NCBI GenBank assembly: GCA_964594665.1
Contig: CAZQNY010000002.1
Location: 56,428-120,427 of the forward strand
DNA from: BM520 sp964594665
Lineage (GTDB): Bacteria; Bacteroidota; Bacteroidia; Bacteroidales; BM520
Length of the DNA stretch: 64,000 nt
Direction of reading: 5' to 3'
A model generated the notes under the pieces. The model was not told the origin of the DNA. It ran no database searches and saw nothing but the letters and a program-made list of their open reading frames with translations. The position numbers were made by a program, and so were the translations under genes. Shown here one piece after another: positions 51,132-60,900 of the stretch (positions are counted from its first letter, which is position 1; the number at the start of each line of letters is the position of its first letter).

Positions 51132-53765
51132 TTATTTTTTCAAAGATGCCAGCTGCTGCTCAATAACAGCAATCTTATTCTGTGCATCCTCCTGTTTTCT
51201 GCGCTCCATAGCTACTACTTTCTCCGGGGCATTATTCACAAAACGATCATTGGAAAGTTTTTTCTCCACACTTGTAAGGAATCCCCTTGTATACTTCAGT
51301 TCTTCTTCAAGTTTGGCTATTTCAGCATCCACATCCACACTTTCGGTTAAAGGGATATAGAATTCCGTTGCATGCAGAATAATGCTTAACGCATCTTCAA
51401 CTTTTTCAATAACATACTCAAGCTTATTTAAATTACACAACTTGGAGATAATTGGATCGAAAGTAAGGTCTGCAGCTTCATTATTCTTCTTAATAAAAAG
51501 ATCAATTTGCTCCTTAAAGGGAATATTTTTCTCTTTACGAACACTGCGAATAGCCTGAATGGCTTCAGCAGCATGATCAAATTGTTGGAGTAATTCTTCA
51601 GAATAATCCCCTGCAACGGGCATATCACATACCATAATGGATTCTCCTTCGGCACGATCCTTAAGCAGGTGCCATATTTCTTCTGAAAGGAAAGGCATAA
51701 ATGGATGCATTACACGCATAAGTTTATCAAATACAGTAATTGTTGCCTCCAGTGTAGCATTATCAATGGGGTGCTGGTAGGCAGGTTTTATCATCTCCAG
51801 ATACCAGGAGCAGAAGTCATCCCAAACGAGCTTGTAAATAGCCATTAAAGCATCCGAGAGCCTGTACTTATCATACTGTTCATCAATAAACTTCAGTGTA
51901 CTGTTGAATTTCGCTTCAAACCATTCAATGGCAACGCGCGCAGTGTCAGGTTGTTCCAGGGTGTTATCAACATCCCAGCCTTTTACCAGTCGTAAAGCAT
52001 TCCACACCTTGTTGGAAAAATTACGGCCCTGTTCACAGAGGCTCTCATCGAATGGCAAATCATTACCTGCCGGGCTGGTAAGAAGCATTCCCATACGTAC
52101 ACCATCGGCACCATATTTCTCCATCAGCAGAATGGGATCAGGGCTGTTCCCTAACGATTTAGACATTTTCCTGCCCAGTTTATCCCTTACAATACCGGTA
52201 AGATACACGTTATGGAAAGGAACATCCTTACGATAGGTTTCACCAGCCATTATCATACGGGCAACCCAGAAAAACAGAATTTCAGGAGCTGTAACCAGGT
52301 CATTGGTAGGATAATAATAATTCACCTCTTCATTATCAGGATAGCGAATACCATCAAATACAGAGATCGGCCATAACCAGGAGCTAAACCATGTATCCAG
52401 AACATCCTCATCCTGAGTAAGATCATCAGCTGTTAATTCTGGTAAGTTATAGGCTTCTTTTGCTTTGGCAACGGCTTCCCCGATATTCTCGGCAGCGACC
52501 ATTTCGCCATCAGGAGTATAATAAACCGGTATACGTTGTCCCCACCACAACTGACGACTGATACACCAGTCACGAACATTCTCCATCCAGTGGCGATAGG
52601 AATTCTTAAATTTTGCAGGATGAAATTGAATCGTATCATTCATCACCAGATCGAGTGCCGGTTTGGCAAGTTCTTCCATTTTCAGAAACCACTGCAACGA
52701 TAATTTCGGTTCGATAACTGCATCTGTGCGCTCTGAGCAACCGATTTTATTGGTATAATCCTCAATTTTCACCAGGTTTCCTGCCGACTCAAGGTCGTTA
52801 ACAATTGCTTTACGGCAGTCGAAACGATCCATTCCGATATAAAGCTCAGCCTTTTCATTGAGGGTTCCGTTATCATTAAAGATATCAATGGATTTGAGTT
52901 TGTGACGGATACCTATTTCGTAGTCATTTATATCATGGGCAGGAGTAATCTTCAGGCATCCGGTACCAAATTCCATATCCACATACGGATCACGGATTAT
53001 TGGCACAGAACGGTTCACCAGAGGCACAATTACACGTTTCCCTTCAAGGTGTTTAAAACGTTCATCTTCGGGGTGCACACAAACGGCAGTATCGCCAAGA
53101 ATGGTTTCCGGTCGTGTTGTGGCGATGGTTACATATTGGTCATTCGTACCTTCAATTTGATATCTGAGGTAATAAAGTTTTGATTGAACTTCTTTATAGA
53201 TAACTTCTTCATCAGACAAAGCAGTAAGCGCCTGGGGATCCCAGTTTACCATGCGTACTCCACGGTAAATCAGGCCTTTGTCGTATAAATCAATAAACAC
53301 CTTAATTACAGACTCATACAGAGCCTCATCCATGGTAAAACGCGTTCTTGACCAGTCGCAGGATGCGCCTAATTTTTTAAGCTGTTCAAGAATAATACCA
53401 CCATGTTTCTCTTTCCATTCCCAGGCATGATCCAGGAATTCCTCACGGGTCAGGGAAGATTTTTCAATACCTTCCTGTTTTAATTTATTAACAACTTTGG
53501 CTTCAGTGGCAATAGAAGCATGATCCGTTCCCGGGACCCAGAGGGTATTAAAACCCTGCATTCTCTTACGACGCACCAATACATCCTGAATAGTATTATT
53601 CAACATATGCCCCATATGCAATACTCCTGTAACATTAGGAGGCGGAATAACAATTGTATAGGGTTCACGATCATCAGGAGTAGAATGGAAAAATCCTTTA
53701 TCCATCCAGTAGCTATACCATTTATCTTCGATAGCTTTCGGGGAATACTTGGGTGCTATAGTCAT
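51132..53765 (-). CDS. valS: Valyl-tRNA synthetase
   Basis: 877 aa class I synthetase, full length. HIGH-type motif in PPNVTGVLHMGHMLN (~38-53), editing domain with TTRPETILGDTAVCVHPED, KMSKS in GRKMSKSLGNSPDP, anticodon-binding domain and the C-terminal coiled coil of ValRS (IAKLEEELKYTRGFLTSVEKKL onward). It charges tRNA-Val and edits Thr. A TACTTTTG box at 53799-53806 lies 33 nt before the ATG. Confidence 0.97.
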   Translation of the reverse strand: MTIAPKYSPKAIEDKWYSYWMDKGFFHSTPDDREPYTIVIPPPNVTGVLHMGHMLNNTIQDVLVRRKRMQGFNTLWVPGTDHASIATEAKVVNKLKQEGIEKSSLTREEFLDHAWEWKEKHGGIILEQLKKLGASCDWSRTRFTMDEALYESVIKVFIDLYDKGLIYRGVRMVNWDPQALTALSDEEVIYKEVQSKLYYLRYQIEGTNDQYVTIATTRPETILGDTAVCVHPEDERFKHLEGKRVIVPLVNRSVPIIRDPYVDMEFGTGCLKITPAHDINDYEIGIRHKLKSIDIFNDNGTLNEKAELYIGMDRFDCRKAIVNDLESAGNLVKIEDYTNKIGCSERTDAVIEPKLSLQWFLKMEELAKPALDLVMNDTIQFHPAKFKNSYRHWMENVRDWCISRQLWWGQRIPVYYTPDGEMVAAENIGEAVAKAKEAYNLPELTADDLTQDEDVLDTWFSSWLWPISVFDGIRYPDNEEVNYYYPTNDLVTAPEILFFWVARMIMAGETYRKDVPFHNVYLTGIVRDKLGRKMSKSLGNSPDPILLMEKYGADGVRMGMLLTSPAGNDLPFDESLCEQGRNFSNKVWNALRLVKGWDVDNTLEQPDTARVAIEWFEAKFNSTLKFIDEQYDKYRLSDALMAIYKLVWDDFCSWYLEMIKPAYQHPIDNATLEATITVFDKLMRVMHPFMPFLSEEIWHLLKDRAEGESIMVCDMPVAGDYSEELLQQFDHAAEAIQAIRSVRKEKNIPFKEQIDLFIKKNNEAADLTFDPIISKLCNLNKLEYVIEKVEDALSIILHATEFYIPLTESVDVDAEIAKLEEELKYTRGFLTSVEKKLSNDRFVNNAPEKVVAMERRKQEDAQNKIAVIEQQLASLKK

Positions 53766-53828
53766 AAGGTCAATAATTTTCGTATTTTTTCAGGAAAGCA
53801 AAAGTAAGGAAAAATATGAAAAACAGGA

Positions 53829-54779
53829 TTAGTTCATCTTTTGCCGTTTTATTAAATAGGGTAGTAAGATCTGATCAAAACCATTATTAATGTCAGCTTC
53901 GACAAAATCGATATGGTAGGAAGCACATCGCAACGCCAGATCTTTATTAAATTTACTCACTCCGGCAGCATATTCTTCCTTCACAAGGCGCGGGTTTATC
54001 TTCAGCTCTTCACCGGTTTCCATATCAACAAATCGATGGGGACGGTTTTCGAAATCAAAATCGACTTCTTTCTTTTTATCCACAACATGAAAAAGAATCA
54101 CTTCATGTTTGTTATGTTTAAGGTGCTGCAAAGCCGAGAATAATTCTTCATTATTCCCCTCACTGTCGAACATATCGCTAAACAGAACAACAAGGGAACG
54201 TTTATGGGTATTTTCTGCAATCAGGTGCAAAGATTCAGCTGCATGGGTTTTGTTTCGTTCTTCAGCATTATGAGGAGTAAGAAAAGCCTCCAGTTCATGA
54301 TAAAGATATTTATGATGTGCATCGGATGAACGTGCCTGAGTTGTTAAATCGAGGGTATCGGAAAACACTGAAAGGCCAACGGCATCACGCTGTTTTTTAA
54401 GCATATACATCAAACAGGCAATAGCATACACGCTAAAAGTAACCTTATTGGGATTTTCCAGAGAAACATTTTCCTTCACAGGGAAGTACATGGAAGAGCT
54501 GTTATCAAGCACAAATCGGCATCGAAGGTTTGTTTCTTCTTCAAAGCGTTTTACAAAAAGCTTATCAGTACGGGCATACAGTTTCCAGTCGATATGCTTG
54601 GTTGATTCACCTGTATTATATAATCTGTGTTCGGCAAACTCCACGGAGAACCCATGGAAAGGGCTTTTATGCAAACCTGTAATAAAACCTTCCACAACCT
54701 GACGGGCAATAAACTCCAGGGGGCTATATTTTTGAAATCGGCTTTGTTCTATGGGCACAGCACTGTTTCTTTTATACAC
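53829..54779 (-). CDS. DUF58 domain protein
   Basis: 316 aa. Shows the DUF58 core TGESTKHIDWKLYARTDKLFVKRFEEETNLRCRFVLDNSSSM, followed by a vWA-like fold (LVVLFSDMFDSEGNNEELFSAL) and a C-terminal DLALRCASYHIDFVEADI. DUF58 proteins usually act with MoxR ATPases and vWA proteins in chaperone-like or envelope complexes; no moxR is adjacent here. It lies between trxA and valS on the same strand. Confidence 0.92.
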   Translation of the reverse strand: MYKRNSAVPIEQSRFQKYSPLEFIARQVVEGFITGLHKSPFHGFSVEFAEHRLYNTGESTKHIDWKLYARTDKLFVKRFEEETNLRCRFVLDNSSSMYFPVKENVSLENPNKVTFSVYAIACLMYMLKKQRDAVGLSVFSDTLDLTTQARSSDAHHKYLYHELEAFLTPHNAEERNKTHAAESLHLIAENTHKRSLVVLFSDMFDSEGNNEELFSALQHLKHNKHEVILFHVVDKKKEVDFDFENRPHRFVDMETGEELKINPRLVKEEYAAGVSKFNKDLALRCASYHIDFVEADINNGFDQILLPYLIKRQKMN

Positions 54780-54827
54780 AGAAGCACCGAAACCGCAAGA
54801 TTCCGGTGCTTCCGGGAAGAGATATCA

Positions 54828-55145
54828 TTAGAATAATTTTTCCAGCTTGGCAATAAGAGCACTCTTGGGAACAGCACCAACCTGCTTGTCAACAACTTCA
54901 CCGTTTTTCACAAACAGTACGGTAGGGATGTTGCGCACACCAAACTGGCCGGTAATGCCAGGGTTATTGTCAACATCAACTTTACCAATGACAGCCTTAC
55001 CTTCAAACTCCTCAGCCATTTCTTCAATTGAGGGAGCGATCATACGGCAAGGGCCACACCATGTTGCCCAAAAATCAATAACAACCGGTTTATCCGATTT
55101 CATTACTACTTCTTCAAACGTTGCATCTGTAATTTCGAGAGCCAT
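54828..55145 (-). CDS. trxA: Thioredoxin
   Basis: 105 aa, standard thioredoxin. Active site WATWCGPCRMIAPS (Cys30, Cys33), the Asp in VVIDFWA and cis-Pro in RNIPTVLFVKNGE. Cytosolic disulfide reductant. A TACATTTG box at 55174-55181 suggests its own promoter although dnaE lies just upstream on the same strand. After the gene, a hairpin GAAGCACCG/CGGTGCTTC (about 54781-54812) lacks a T run. Confidence 0.97.
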   Translation of the reverse strand: MALEITDATFEEVVMKSDKPVVIDFWATWCGPCRMIAPSIEEMAEEFEGKAVIGKVDVDNNPGITGQFGVRNIPTVLFVKNGEVVDKQVGAVPKSALIAKLEKLF

Positions 55146-55219
55146 AATCGATAGTCTTTAATTTTTTATGCCACAAATGTAAACAAAAATAATGTTCGTT
55201 ACGTGTGGCCATCAGGTGA

Positions 55220-58200
55220 TTAATTTATTTTATACTTTAACTTTTCATTTCTTAAAAAATCCAGCAGTACAGACGGGTCGATACGTTTTGTTCCCGCCGT
55301 CATATTAATACAATCATTATTTTCATCAATAATCTTCACATCCAGTCGTGTTCTGCCCTTATTCCCGGCGATAATGGAATTAAAACCCTTAACCAGCTTT
55401 TCATCAACGCCAGCCAAAGGGATACTAACACTAATAACCTTTGTTTGTTTTTCCATTATATCTGCGAGCAGCGAGATTTCCTGAATTTTCACCTCTTTCT
55501 CATCACGAAAATTCATACCTACTTTACCATCAATCATCACCGATTGTCCGGGAATAAGGTAGGGTTTAAACTTCAGGTACTCTTTTGAAAAAAGCACAAA
55601 CCTATGTGATTCATCTTTATCTTCAAGGACAAAGATGCCAAAAGGGGCGCCTTTTTTAGTAAAACGTTCAGTTACTTCCGTTATCATACCGGCAAAATGA
55701 AGAACAGGATATTTCTCCAATGGTTCCAGGTTTTCATTTATCTGGCTAAGGTTAACATTTGTAAAGTTTTTAATTTCAAAATCAAAAGTATCGAGAGGGT
55801 GTCCGGAGATATAAAAGCCGGTAACCTCCTTTTCATTTTTTAGTTTTTCTATCAGCGACCACGACGTAGCTTCGGGCATTTCAAGATCGGCTATCTGAGC
55901 TTCGGACTCCTCGCCAAAGAGTGAAACCTGGGCAGAATTTTTCTGAATCTGATATTCTGATCCATATTTAACAACTTTTTCGATGAATGTTGTTTCCCCT
56001 TCCTTATCGCGGTGAAAAAACTGAGCCCGGTGTGAGTCGGGGAAGGAATCAAAAGCACCTGCATAGGCAAGAGATTCGAATGTTTTCCTGTTCACGGTAC
56101 GCAGGTCAACACGTCTGACCATATCAAAAATATCTTTAAACGGGCCATTTTTATCCCTTTCAGCAATGATTGCCTGAACGGCAGCTTCGCCGACACCTTT
56201 GATAGCGGCCATACCAAAACGGATCTCACTATGCTGGTTAACGGTAAAATCGAGATAACTTTCATTCACATCAGGGCCCAGGACAGGAATGCCTGAATGT
56301 TTGCATTCTTCTATAAAGAAGGTAATTTTCTTTATATCCGTAAGGTTATGGGTCAGTACTGATGCCATATACTCTGCCGGATGATGAGCTTTGAGGTACG
56401 CCGTTCGATAAGCCACAACAGAATAGGCTGCGGAGTGGGATCTGTTAAAACCGTATTTGGCAAATTCCATCATGATATCGAAAACCTCATTGGCTTTCTT
56501 TTCATCGATATTACGATTTTGGGCACCCCCGACAAATTCCTTACGCATAGCCTGCATAACATCCATCTTTTTCTTACCCATGGCACGCCGCAGCAAGTCG
56601 GCTTTACCTAATGAGAAACCGGCAAGAATCTGGGCTGTTTGCATAATTTGCTCCTGATAGACCATAATACCATAGGTAGGCTTAAGGATCTCCTCCAGGT
56701 CAGGATGAGGATATTCAACCTCCTGGATACCATGCTTACGATCGATAAACAATGGAATAAATTCCATTGGCCCCGGGCGGTAGAGAGCATTCATAGCAAT
56801 AAGATCCTCAATATTGGAGGGTTTTAATTGCTTAAGGTATCGCTGCATTCCAACCGACTCAAACTGGAATGTACCTATGGTATCACCTTGCTGATATAAT
56901 TCATAGGTTTTTTCATCTTCCAGCGAAACTTTTTCAATATCAATACGTTCGCCTTTACTTATTTCAATATTTCTCAAGGCATCTTTAATGATGGAGAGGG
57001 TTTTTAATCCCAGGAAGTCCATTTTAAGCATCCCGGCAGATTCGATAAGCTTACCATCATATTGGGTAACCAACAGCCGGGAATCTTTTGCAGATGCCAG
57101 TGGGATATGTTCGCTAAGGTCTTCAGGGCCGATTATTACGCCACAAGCATGGACACCAGTCTGGCGGATGGAGCCCTCAAGAGTTTCCGCTACTTTAAGC
57201 ATATGAGGCACCCGTCCTTCACCGGTTTCTTTTAGCTCCCTTAATTCCGGAACGGTTTTAAAAGCCATTTCCAGCGAAACCTTTGGACCTTCAGGCACAA
57301 GCTTTGCAATGCGGTCGGTTTCGGGGAGGGGGACCTTAAGCACACGCCCCACATCACGAATGGCAAGTTTTGCTGCCATGGTTCCAAAGGTAACGATCTG
57401 TGCAACCTTTTCTTCGCCATATTTTTCGATCACATAATCAAAAACCTTTTCACGGCCTTCATCATCGAAGTCGGTATCAATATCAGGCATTGACACACGC
57501 TCAGGATTCAGGAAACGTTCAAAAAGAAGATTGTATTTTATGGGGTCAATGGAGGTAATACCGATACAAAAAGCGACAGCAGAACCAGCTGCTGAGCCTC
57601 TCCCAGGCCCCACAAGCACCCCCATATCGCGGGCGGCATTAATAAAATCCTGGGTAATAAGAAAATACCCCGGAAAGCCCATATCCTTAATAATCTTCAA
57701 TTCATGGTCCAGACGCTCCTTTACTTCAGGAGTAATCTCCTCATAAACCTTTTCAGCACCCTGATATGTCATGGCCCTCAGGTACTCATTTTCGTCAGCA
57801 TATTCTTCAGGGATAGGATACTTGGGAAGTAAAACATCACGTTCAAGCTCATAAACCTCCACTTTATCGACAATCTCCTGCGTATTTGTCAGCGCTTCAG
57901 GGTGATCAGGAAAAACGGAAGCCATCTCTTCGGCCGACTTAAGGTACTCATTGCCGGTATATTTGAGGCGGTCGGGGTCGTCATAATCTTTTCCTGTACT
58001 CAGACAAACAAGGATATCGTGTGCTTCAGCATCTTCAGCATGAATAAAATGGACATCGTTGGTAGCAATAATTTTCACCTGGTGTTTGGATGCAAGTTCC
58101 ACCATTACCTTATTGGCTTGTTTTTGCTCCGGAATACCATGATCCATCAGTTCGATATAAAAATCATCGCCAAATTGCTCTTTATACCAAAGCAGCGCAC

Positions 58201-58672
58201 TTTCGGCCTTTTCGATATTACCGCGTCGGCTGTAAAATGCCACCTCTCCGGCAAGGCAGGCTGACGAAACAATTAGCCCTTCCTTATACTTTGCAAGGAT
58301 TTCTTTGTCTATGCGGGAGTTATAATAGAAGCCTTCTTTAAAACCTGCAGTTACGAGTTTACAAAGATTATGATATCCGGTTTTATTTTTCGCCAGCAGC
58401 ACCAGGTGAAATCCTCTGGAGCGGTCACCCTGCCCTGATTTATCAAACCTGTCGGTATCAGCGACATAGGTTTCACATCCAAGAATTGGTTTTATTCCGG
58501 CTTTTTTTGCTGAATTCAAAAACTTCAATACGCCATACATATTTCCATGATCGGTAATCGCAAGCGCTTTCATGTCAAGGTTCTTTGCCCTGGCAATTAA
58601 TTTATCGATATCCGAGGCTCCGTCGAGGATAGAATATTGTGTATGTACATGTAAATGAGTGTATTCCGACAT
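55220..58672 (-). CDS. dnaE: DNA polymerase III alpha subunit
   Basis: 1150 aa replicative polymerase of the DnaE type. PHP domain at the start (YTHLHVHTQYSILDGASDIDKL), catalytic aspartates in RVSMPDIDTDFDDEGREKVFDYV, VGPGRGSAAGSAVAFCIGI, fingers region GFNRSHSAAYSVVAYRTAYLKAHHP, then an OB fold (LHFAGMITEVTERFTKKGAPFG). A TATCTTTA box at 58699-58706 lies 26 nt ahead of the ATG. Standard length. Confidence 0.97.
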   Translation of the reverse strand: MSEYTHLHVHTQYSILDGASDIDKLIARAKNLDMKALAITDHGNMYGVLKFLNSAKKAGIKPILGCETYVADTDRFDKSGQGDRSRGFHLVLLAKNKTGYHNLCKLVTAGFKEGFYYNSRIDKEILAKYKEGLIVSSACLAGEVAFYSRRGNIEKAESALLWYKEQFGDDFYIELMDHGIPEQKQANKVMVELASKHQVKIIATNDVHFIHAEDAEAHDILVCLSTGKDYDDPDRLKYTGNEYLKSAEEMASVFPDHPEALTNTQEIVDKVEVYELERDVLLPKYPIPEEYADENEYLRAMTYQGAEKVYEEITPEVKERLDHELKIIKDMGFPGYFLITQDFINAARDMGVLVGPGRGSAAGSAVAFCIGITSIDPIKYNLLFERFLNPERVSMPDIDTDFDDEGREKVFDYVIEKYGEEKVAQIVTFGTMAAKLAIRDVGRVLKVPLPETDRIAKLVPEGPKVSLEMAFKTVPELRELKETGEGRVPHMLKVAETLEGSIRQTGVHACGVIIGPEDLSEHIPLASAKDSRLLVTQYDGKLIESAGMLKMDFLGLKTLSIIKDALRNIEISKGERIDIEKVSLEDEKTYELYQQGDTIGTFQFESVGMQRYLKQLKPSNIEDLIAMNALYRPGPMEFIPLFIDRKHGIQEVEYPHPDLEEILKPTYGIMVYQEQIMQTAQILAGFSLGKADLLRRAMGKKKMDVMQAMRKEFVGGAQNRNIDEKKANEVFDIMMEFAKYGFNRSHSAAYSVVAYRTAYLKAHHPAEYMASVLTHNLTDIKKITFFIEECKHSGIPVLGPDVNESYLDFTVNQHSEIRFGMAAIKGVGEAAVQAIIAERDKNGPFKDIFDMVRRVDLRTVNRKTFESLAYAGAFDSFPDSHRAQFFHRDKEGETTFIEKVVKYGSEYQIQKNSAQVSLFGEESEAQIADLEMPEATSWSLIEKLKNEKEVTGFYISGHPLDTFDFEIKNFTNVNLSQINENLEPLEKYPVLHFAGMITEVTERFTKKGAPFGIFVLEDKDESHRFVLFSKEYLKFKPYLIPGQSVMIDGKVGMNFRDEKEVKIQEISLLADIMEKQTKVISVSIPLAGVDEKLVKGFNSIIAGNKGRTRLDVKIIDENNDCINMTAGTKRIDPSVLLDFLRNEKLKYKIN

Positions 58673-58831
58673 ATTTCCTTAGGGTTGATATATTTATGTA
58701 AAGATACCGCAAAGATTTTTAATGAAAAGAAATTGTTAATAAAAAACTAAAACAGGACTGAGCACTTAACACTCAACATTTTAGACGATTTTTTAAATTT
58801 TTTATTAAAGGCAAAATAAATAAAATAAAAG

Positions 58832-58862
58832 TTGCAATTTCAGGAAAATGATTGCAATTTTG
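58832..58862 (+). promoter_or_regulatory. Promoter of rpsP operon
   Basis: TTG (58832-58834), 20-nt spacer, CAATTTTG (58855-58862, one mismatch from TAnnTTTG). Both elements sit in a direct repeat TTGCAATTT. The leader would be ~85 nt. The rest of 58673-58949 is AT-rich with no other feature seen. Confidence 0.6.
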
Positions 58863-58949
58863 CAGGCCGAAAAACATCCTGAAGTAAAAATGCTGTTTTA
58901 CAAGCGTTTAAATCATTTCAGGGAGTATAAATTATTTAAAATTTAAATT

Positions 58950-59534
58950 ATGCCAGCAAAAATCAGGTTACAAAGACATGGTAAAAAAGGTCAACCCTTT
59001 TATCACATTGTCGTAGCGGATGGTCGTGCACCTCGTGATGGGAAGTTTATTGAGAAGATTGGCACTTATAATCCACTGACAAAACCTGCAGACATTGTCC
59101 TGAATTTCGACAGTGCACTGCAATGGCTCCAAAACGGAGCACAACCTACTGACACCGTAAGATCTATCCTTTCTTTTAAAGGTGTTATGTACAAACATCA
59201 TCTTTTAAAAGGTGTAAGAAAAGGCGCATTCACTGAATTGGAAGCGGAAGCAAAATTCAACAAATGGATGTCGGAAAAAACAGCTAAAATTGAACAGGCT
59301 GCAAAAGACGCTACCCTCGAAGCGAAAGAAGTTGCTAAAAAAGCTCTTGACGCTGAAAAAGAGATTAATGAGAAGCGTGCTGCTGAAATTTCAAAGCGTA
59401 AGCAGGAAGAAATGGCTGCTCTCGAAGCTGCTGCTGTAGCTGCTGCCAAAGAAGCTAAGGCTGCTCTCGAAGGCAAAGAAGAAGATGCTGACGATGCAGA
59501 AGAAGCTGCAACTGAAGAAACAGCTGCTGAATAA
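58950..59534 (+). CDS. rpsP: 30S ribosomal protein S16 with long Ala/Glu-rich extension
   Basis: 194 aa. Residues 1-~80 are ordinary S16 (MPAKIRLQRHGKKGQPFYHI, IEKIGTYNPLTKPADIVLN, ALQWLQNGAQPTDTVRSIL). The remaining ~110 residues are a charged, alanine-rich, probably coiled-coil tail (KALDAEKEINEKRAAEISKR, ending in an acidic EEDADDAEEAATEETAAE). S16 is usually 80-90 aa; extended forms are known in Bacteroidota. rimM follows after a terminator. Confidence 0.96.
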   Translation: MPAKIRLQRHGKKGQPFYHIVVADGRAPRDGKFIEKIGTYNPLTKPADIVLNFDSALQWLQNGAQPTDTVRSILSFKGVMYKHHLLKGVRKGAFTELEAEAKFNKWMSEKTAKIEQAAKDATLEAKEVAKKALDAEKEINEKRAAEISKRKQEEMAALEAAAVAAAKEAKAALEGKEEDADDAEEAATEETAAE

Positions 59535-59556
59535 GAATAATACATTATTATATATG

Positions 59557-59585
59557 AAAGGCTACCCTTTGGGGTGGCCTTTTGT
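59557..59585 (+). terminator. Terminator after rpsP
   Basis: AAGGCTACCC (59558-59567) pairs with GGGTGGCCTT (59572-59581, one U-G), then TTTGTTTTT. It may attenuate rather than end transcription, since rimM follows in the same direction at 59615. Confidence 0.8.
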
Positions 59586-59614
59586 TTTTATTCTAAATTT
59601 GTAAAAAAATAATT

Positions 59615-60139
59615 ATGCACAAAAAAGATAGTATCTTAATCGGGAAACTGGGGAAAACAAACGGCAACGAGGGATACCTGCTTGCACACCTTGCGAAAAA
59701 CATCCCTGAATTTTCGAATAACATATCCTTTATACATATTGATATGGGCCCCGGAGAGCTTGTCCCCTTCCCCGTTGAATACATTAGCGGAACCAGCAGC
59801 TCGGTGCGTATAAAATTTGAATTTATTAATAGCGTAGAAAAAGCTTCCGGCATTGTTGGAAAAGATATTTACATCAGCATTTCTGATATAACCAATATTG
59901 ATGATCCTGTTTTCTCTTACAACAAAATTATTGGCTGGAGTATCCTAAATAATGATAATGTATTTGTCGGGCATATAAAAGATGTTATTGAACGACCTGG
60001 TCAGGATCTGCTTTTAGTCCAACGCAATGAAAAGGATATATATATTCCGCTGCATGAAGATTTTATTATGAACATCGATGAAGAGAAGGAAATCATGACA
60101 ATGAACCTTCCTGAGGGGCTTCTGGAAATCAATGACTAA
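59615..60139 (+). CDS. rimM: Ribosome maturation factor RimM
   Basis: 174 aa: N-terminal RimM barrel (ILIGKLGKTNGNEGYLLAHL) and PRC-barrel (IIGWSILNNDNVFVGHIKDVIERPGQDLLLV). RimM binds S19 and helps 30S head assembly. The usual GKhxxxxGhxGxh motif is present as GKLGKTNGNEGYL. The rpsP-rimM order is conserved widely; the methyltransferase gene follows 2 bp later. Confidence 0.92.
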   Translation: MHKKDSILIGKLGKTNGNEGYLLAHLAKNIPEFSNNISFIHIDMGPGELVPFPVEYISGTSSSVRIKFEFINSVEKASGIVGKDIYISISDITNIDDPVFSYNKIIGWSILNNDNVFVGHIKDVIERPGQDLLLVQRNEKDIYIPLHEDFIMNIDEEKEIMTMNLPEGLLEIND

Positions 60140-60141
60140 CC

Positions 60142-60843
60142 ATGTCAGAATTCGTATTTCAACAATTTAGCCTCAACCACTCGAAGAGCAGCATGAAAAT
60201 CGGCACTGATGCTATTCTTTTGGGCGCCTTTGCCTACATAGATCAAGCAGATAAAATTCTTGAAATAGGCACAGGATCCGGGATTATTGCCCTGATGCTG
60301 GCCCAACGTTCCAGCGCATATATATCGGCCATTGATATCCATGAGCCAAGTGTCTTTCAGGCAAGAGAGAACTTTGAATCTTCACCCTGGAGTAATCGTT
60401 TAAGAGCTATTCACTCCTCGTTACAGAAATTCAACCCGGAATGCACCTACGATCAGATCATCTCAAATCCACCGTATTTCTCCAATTCGTTAAAAAGTGC
60501 TTCCGAAAACAGAAATCTGGCACGCCATAATGATACCTTATCACCCGACGAACTGGCATGGCATGTAAAGCGACTGCTCACAGAAAAGGGTTGTTTTTCA
60601 TGTATCCTCCCATACGACCAGAAATCAGGCTATTGCAGGGCATTTAATGCGGTTTCGCTTTATCCTCAAAAAATTATAAATATTCATCCAAAACCCTCCC
60701 GCGATATTAACAGGGTTATTCTACAGTTTTCAAAACAGGAGATAACGCCACGGACAACATCCTTTACATTGCGTGACAGCGATAACAACTATTCTGCAGA
60801 ATACCGTATTCTCACAAAAGATTTCCATCCTGAAAAGCATTAA
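60142..60843 (+). CDS. trmN: tRNA1(Val) (adenine(37)-N6)-methyltransferase family
   Basis: 233 aa Rossmann methyltransferase of the YfiC/TrmN6 group. SAM site ILEIGTGSGIIALMLAQRS, acidic AIDIHEPSVFQA, and catalytic NPPY in DQIISNPPYFSNSLKS, which marks N6-adenine or N5-glutamine transferases. The N-terminal FQQFSLNHSKSSMKIGTDAILLGA is diagnostic for this family. It is co-translated with rimM (2-bp spacing). Confidence 0.9.
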   Translation: MSEFVFQQFSLNHSKSSMKIGTDAILLGAFAYIDQADKILEIGTGSGIIALMLAQRSSAYISAIDIHEPSVFQARENFESSPWSNRLRAIHSSLQKFNPECTYDQIISNPPYFSNSLKSASENRNLARHNDTLSPDELAWHVKRLLTEKGCFSCILPYDQKSGYCRAFNAVSLYPQKIINIHPKPSRDINRVILQFSKQEITPRTTSFTLRDSDNNYSAEYRILTKDFHPEKH

Positions 60844-60873
60844 AAAAGGATGCAGAATATACTCCTGCATCCT
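60841..60873 (-). terminator. Terminator between trmN-like gene and GH13 gene
   Basis: AGGATGCAG (60847-60855) pairs with CTGCATCCT (60865-60873). The minus strand continues with six T, so it ends the amylase transcript; it overlaps the stop codon of the plus-strand gene. Confidence 0.78.
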
Positions 60874-60900
60874 CTTAAATAAGTATTTCCTATTTAAAAA

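Noticed and set aside
54781..54812. Intrinsic terminator after trxA
   Set aside because: The stem GAAGCACCG/CGGTGCTTC is good but no T run follows on the minus strand, so it is noted only as a hairpin.
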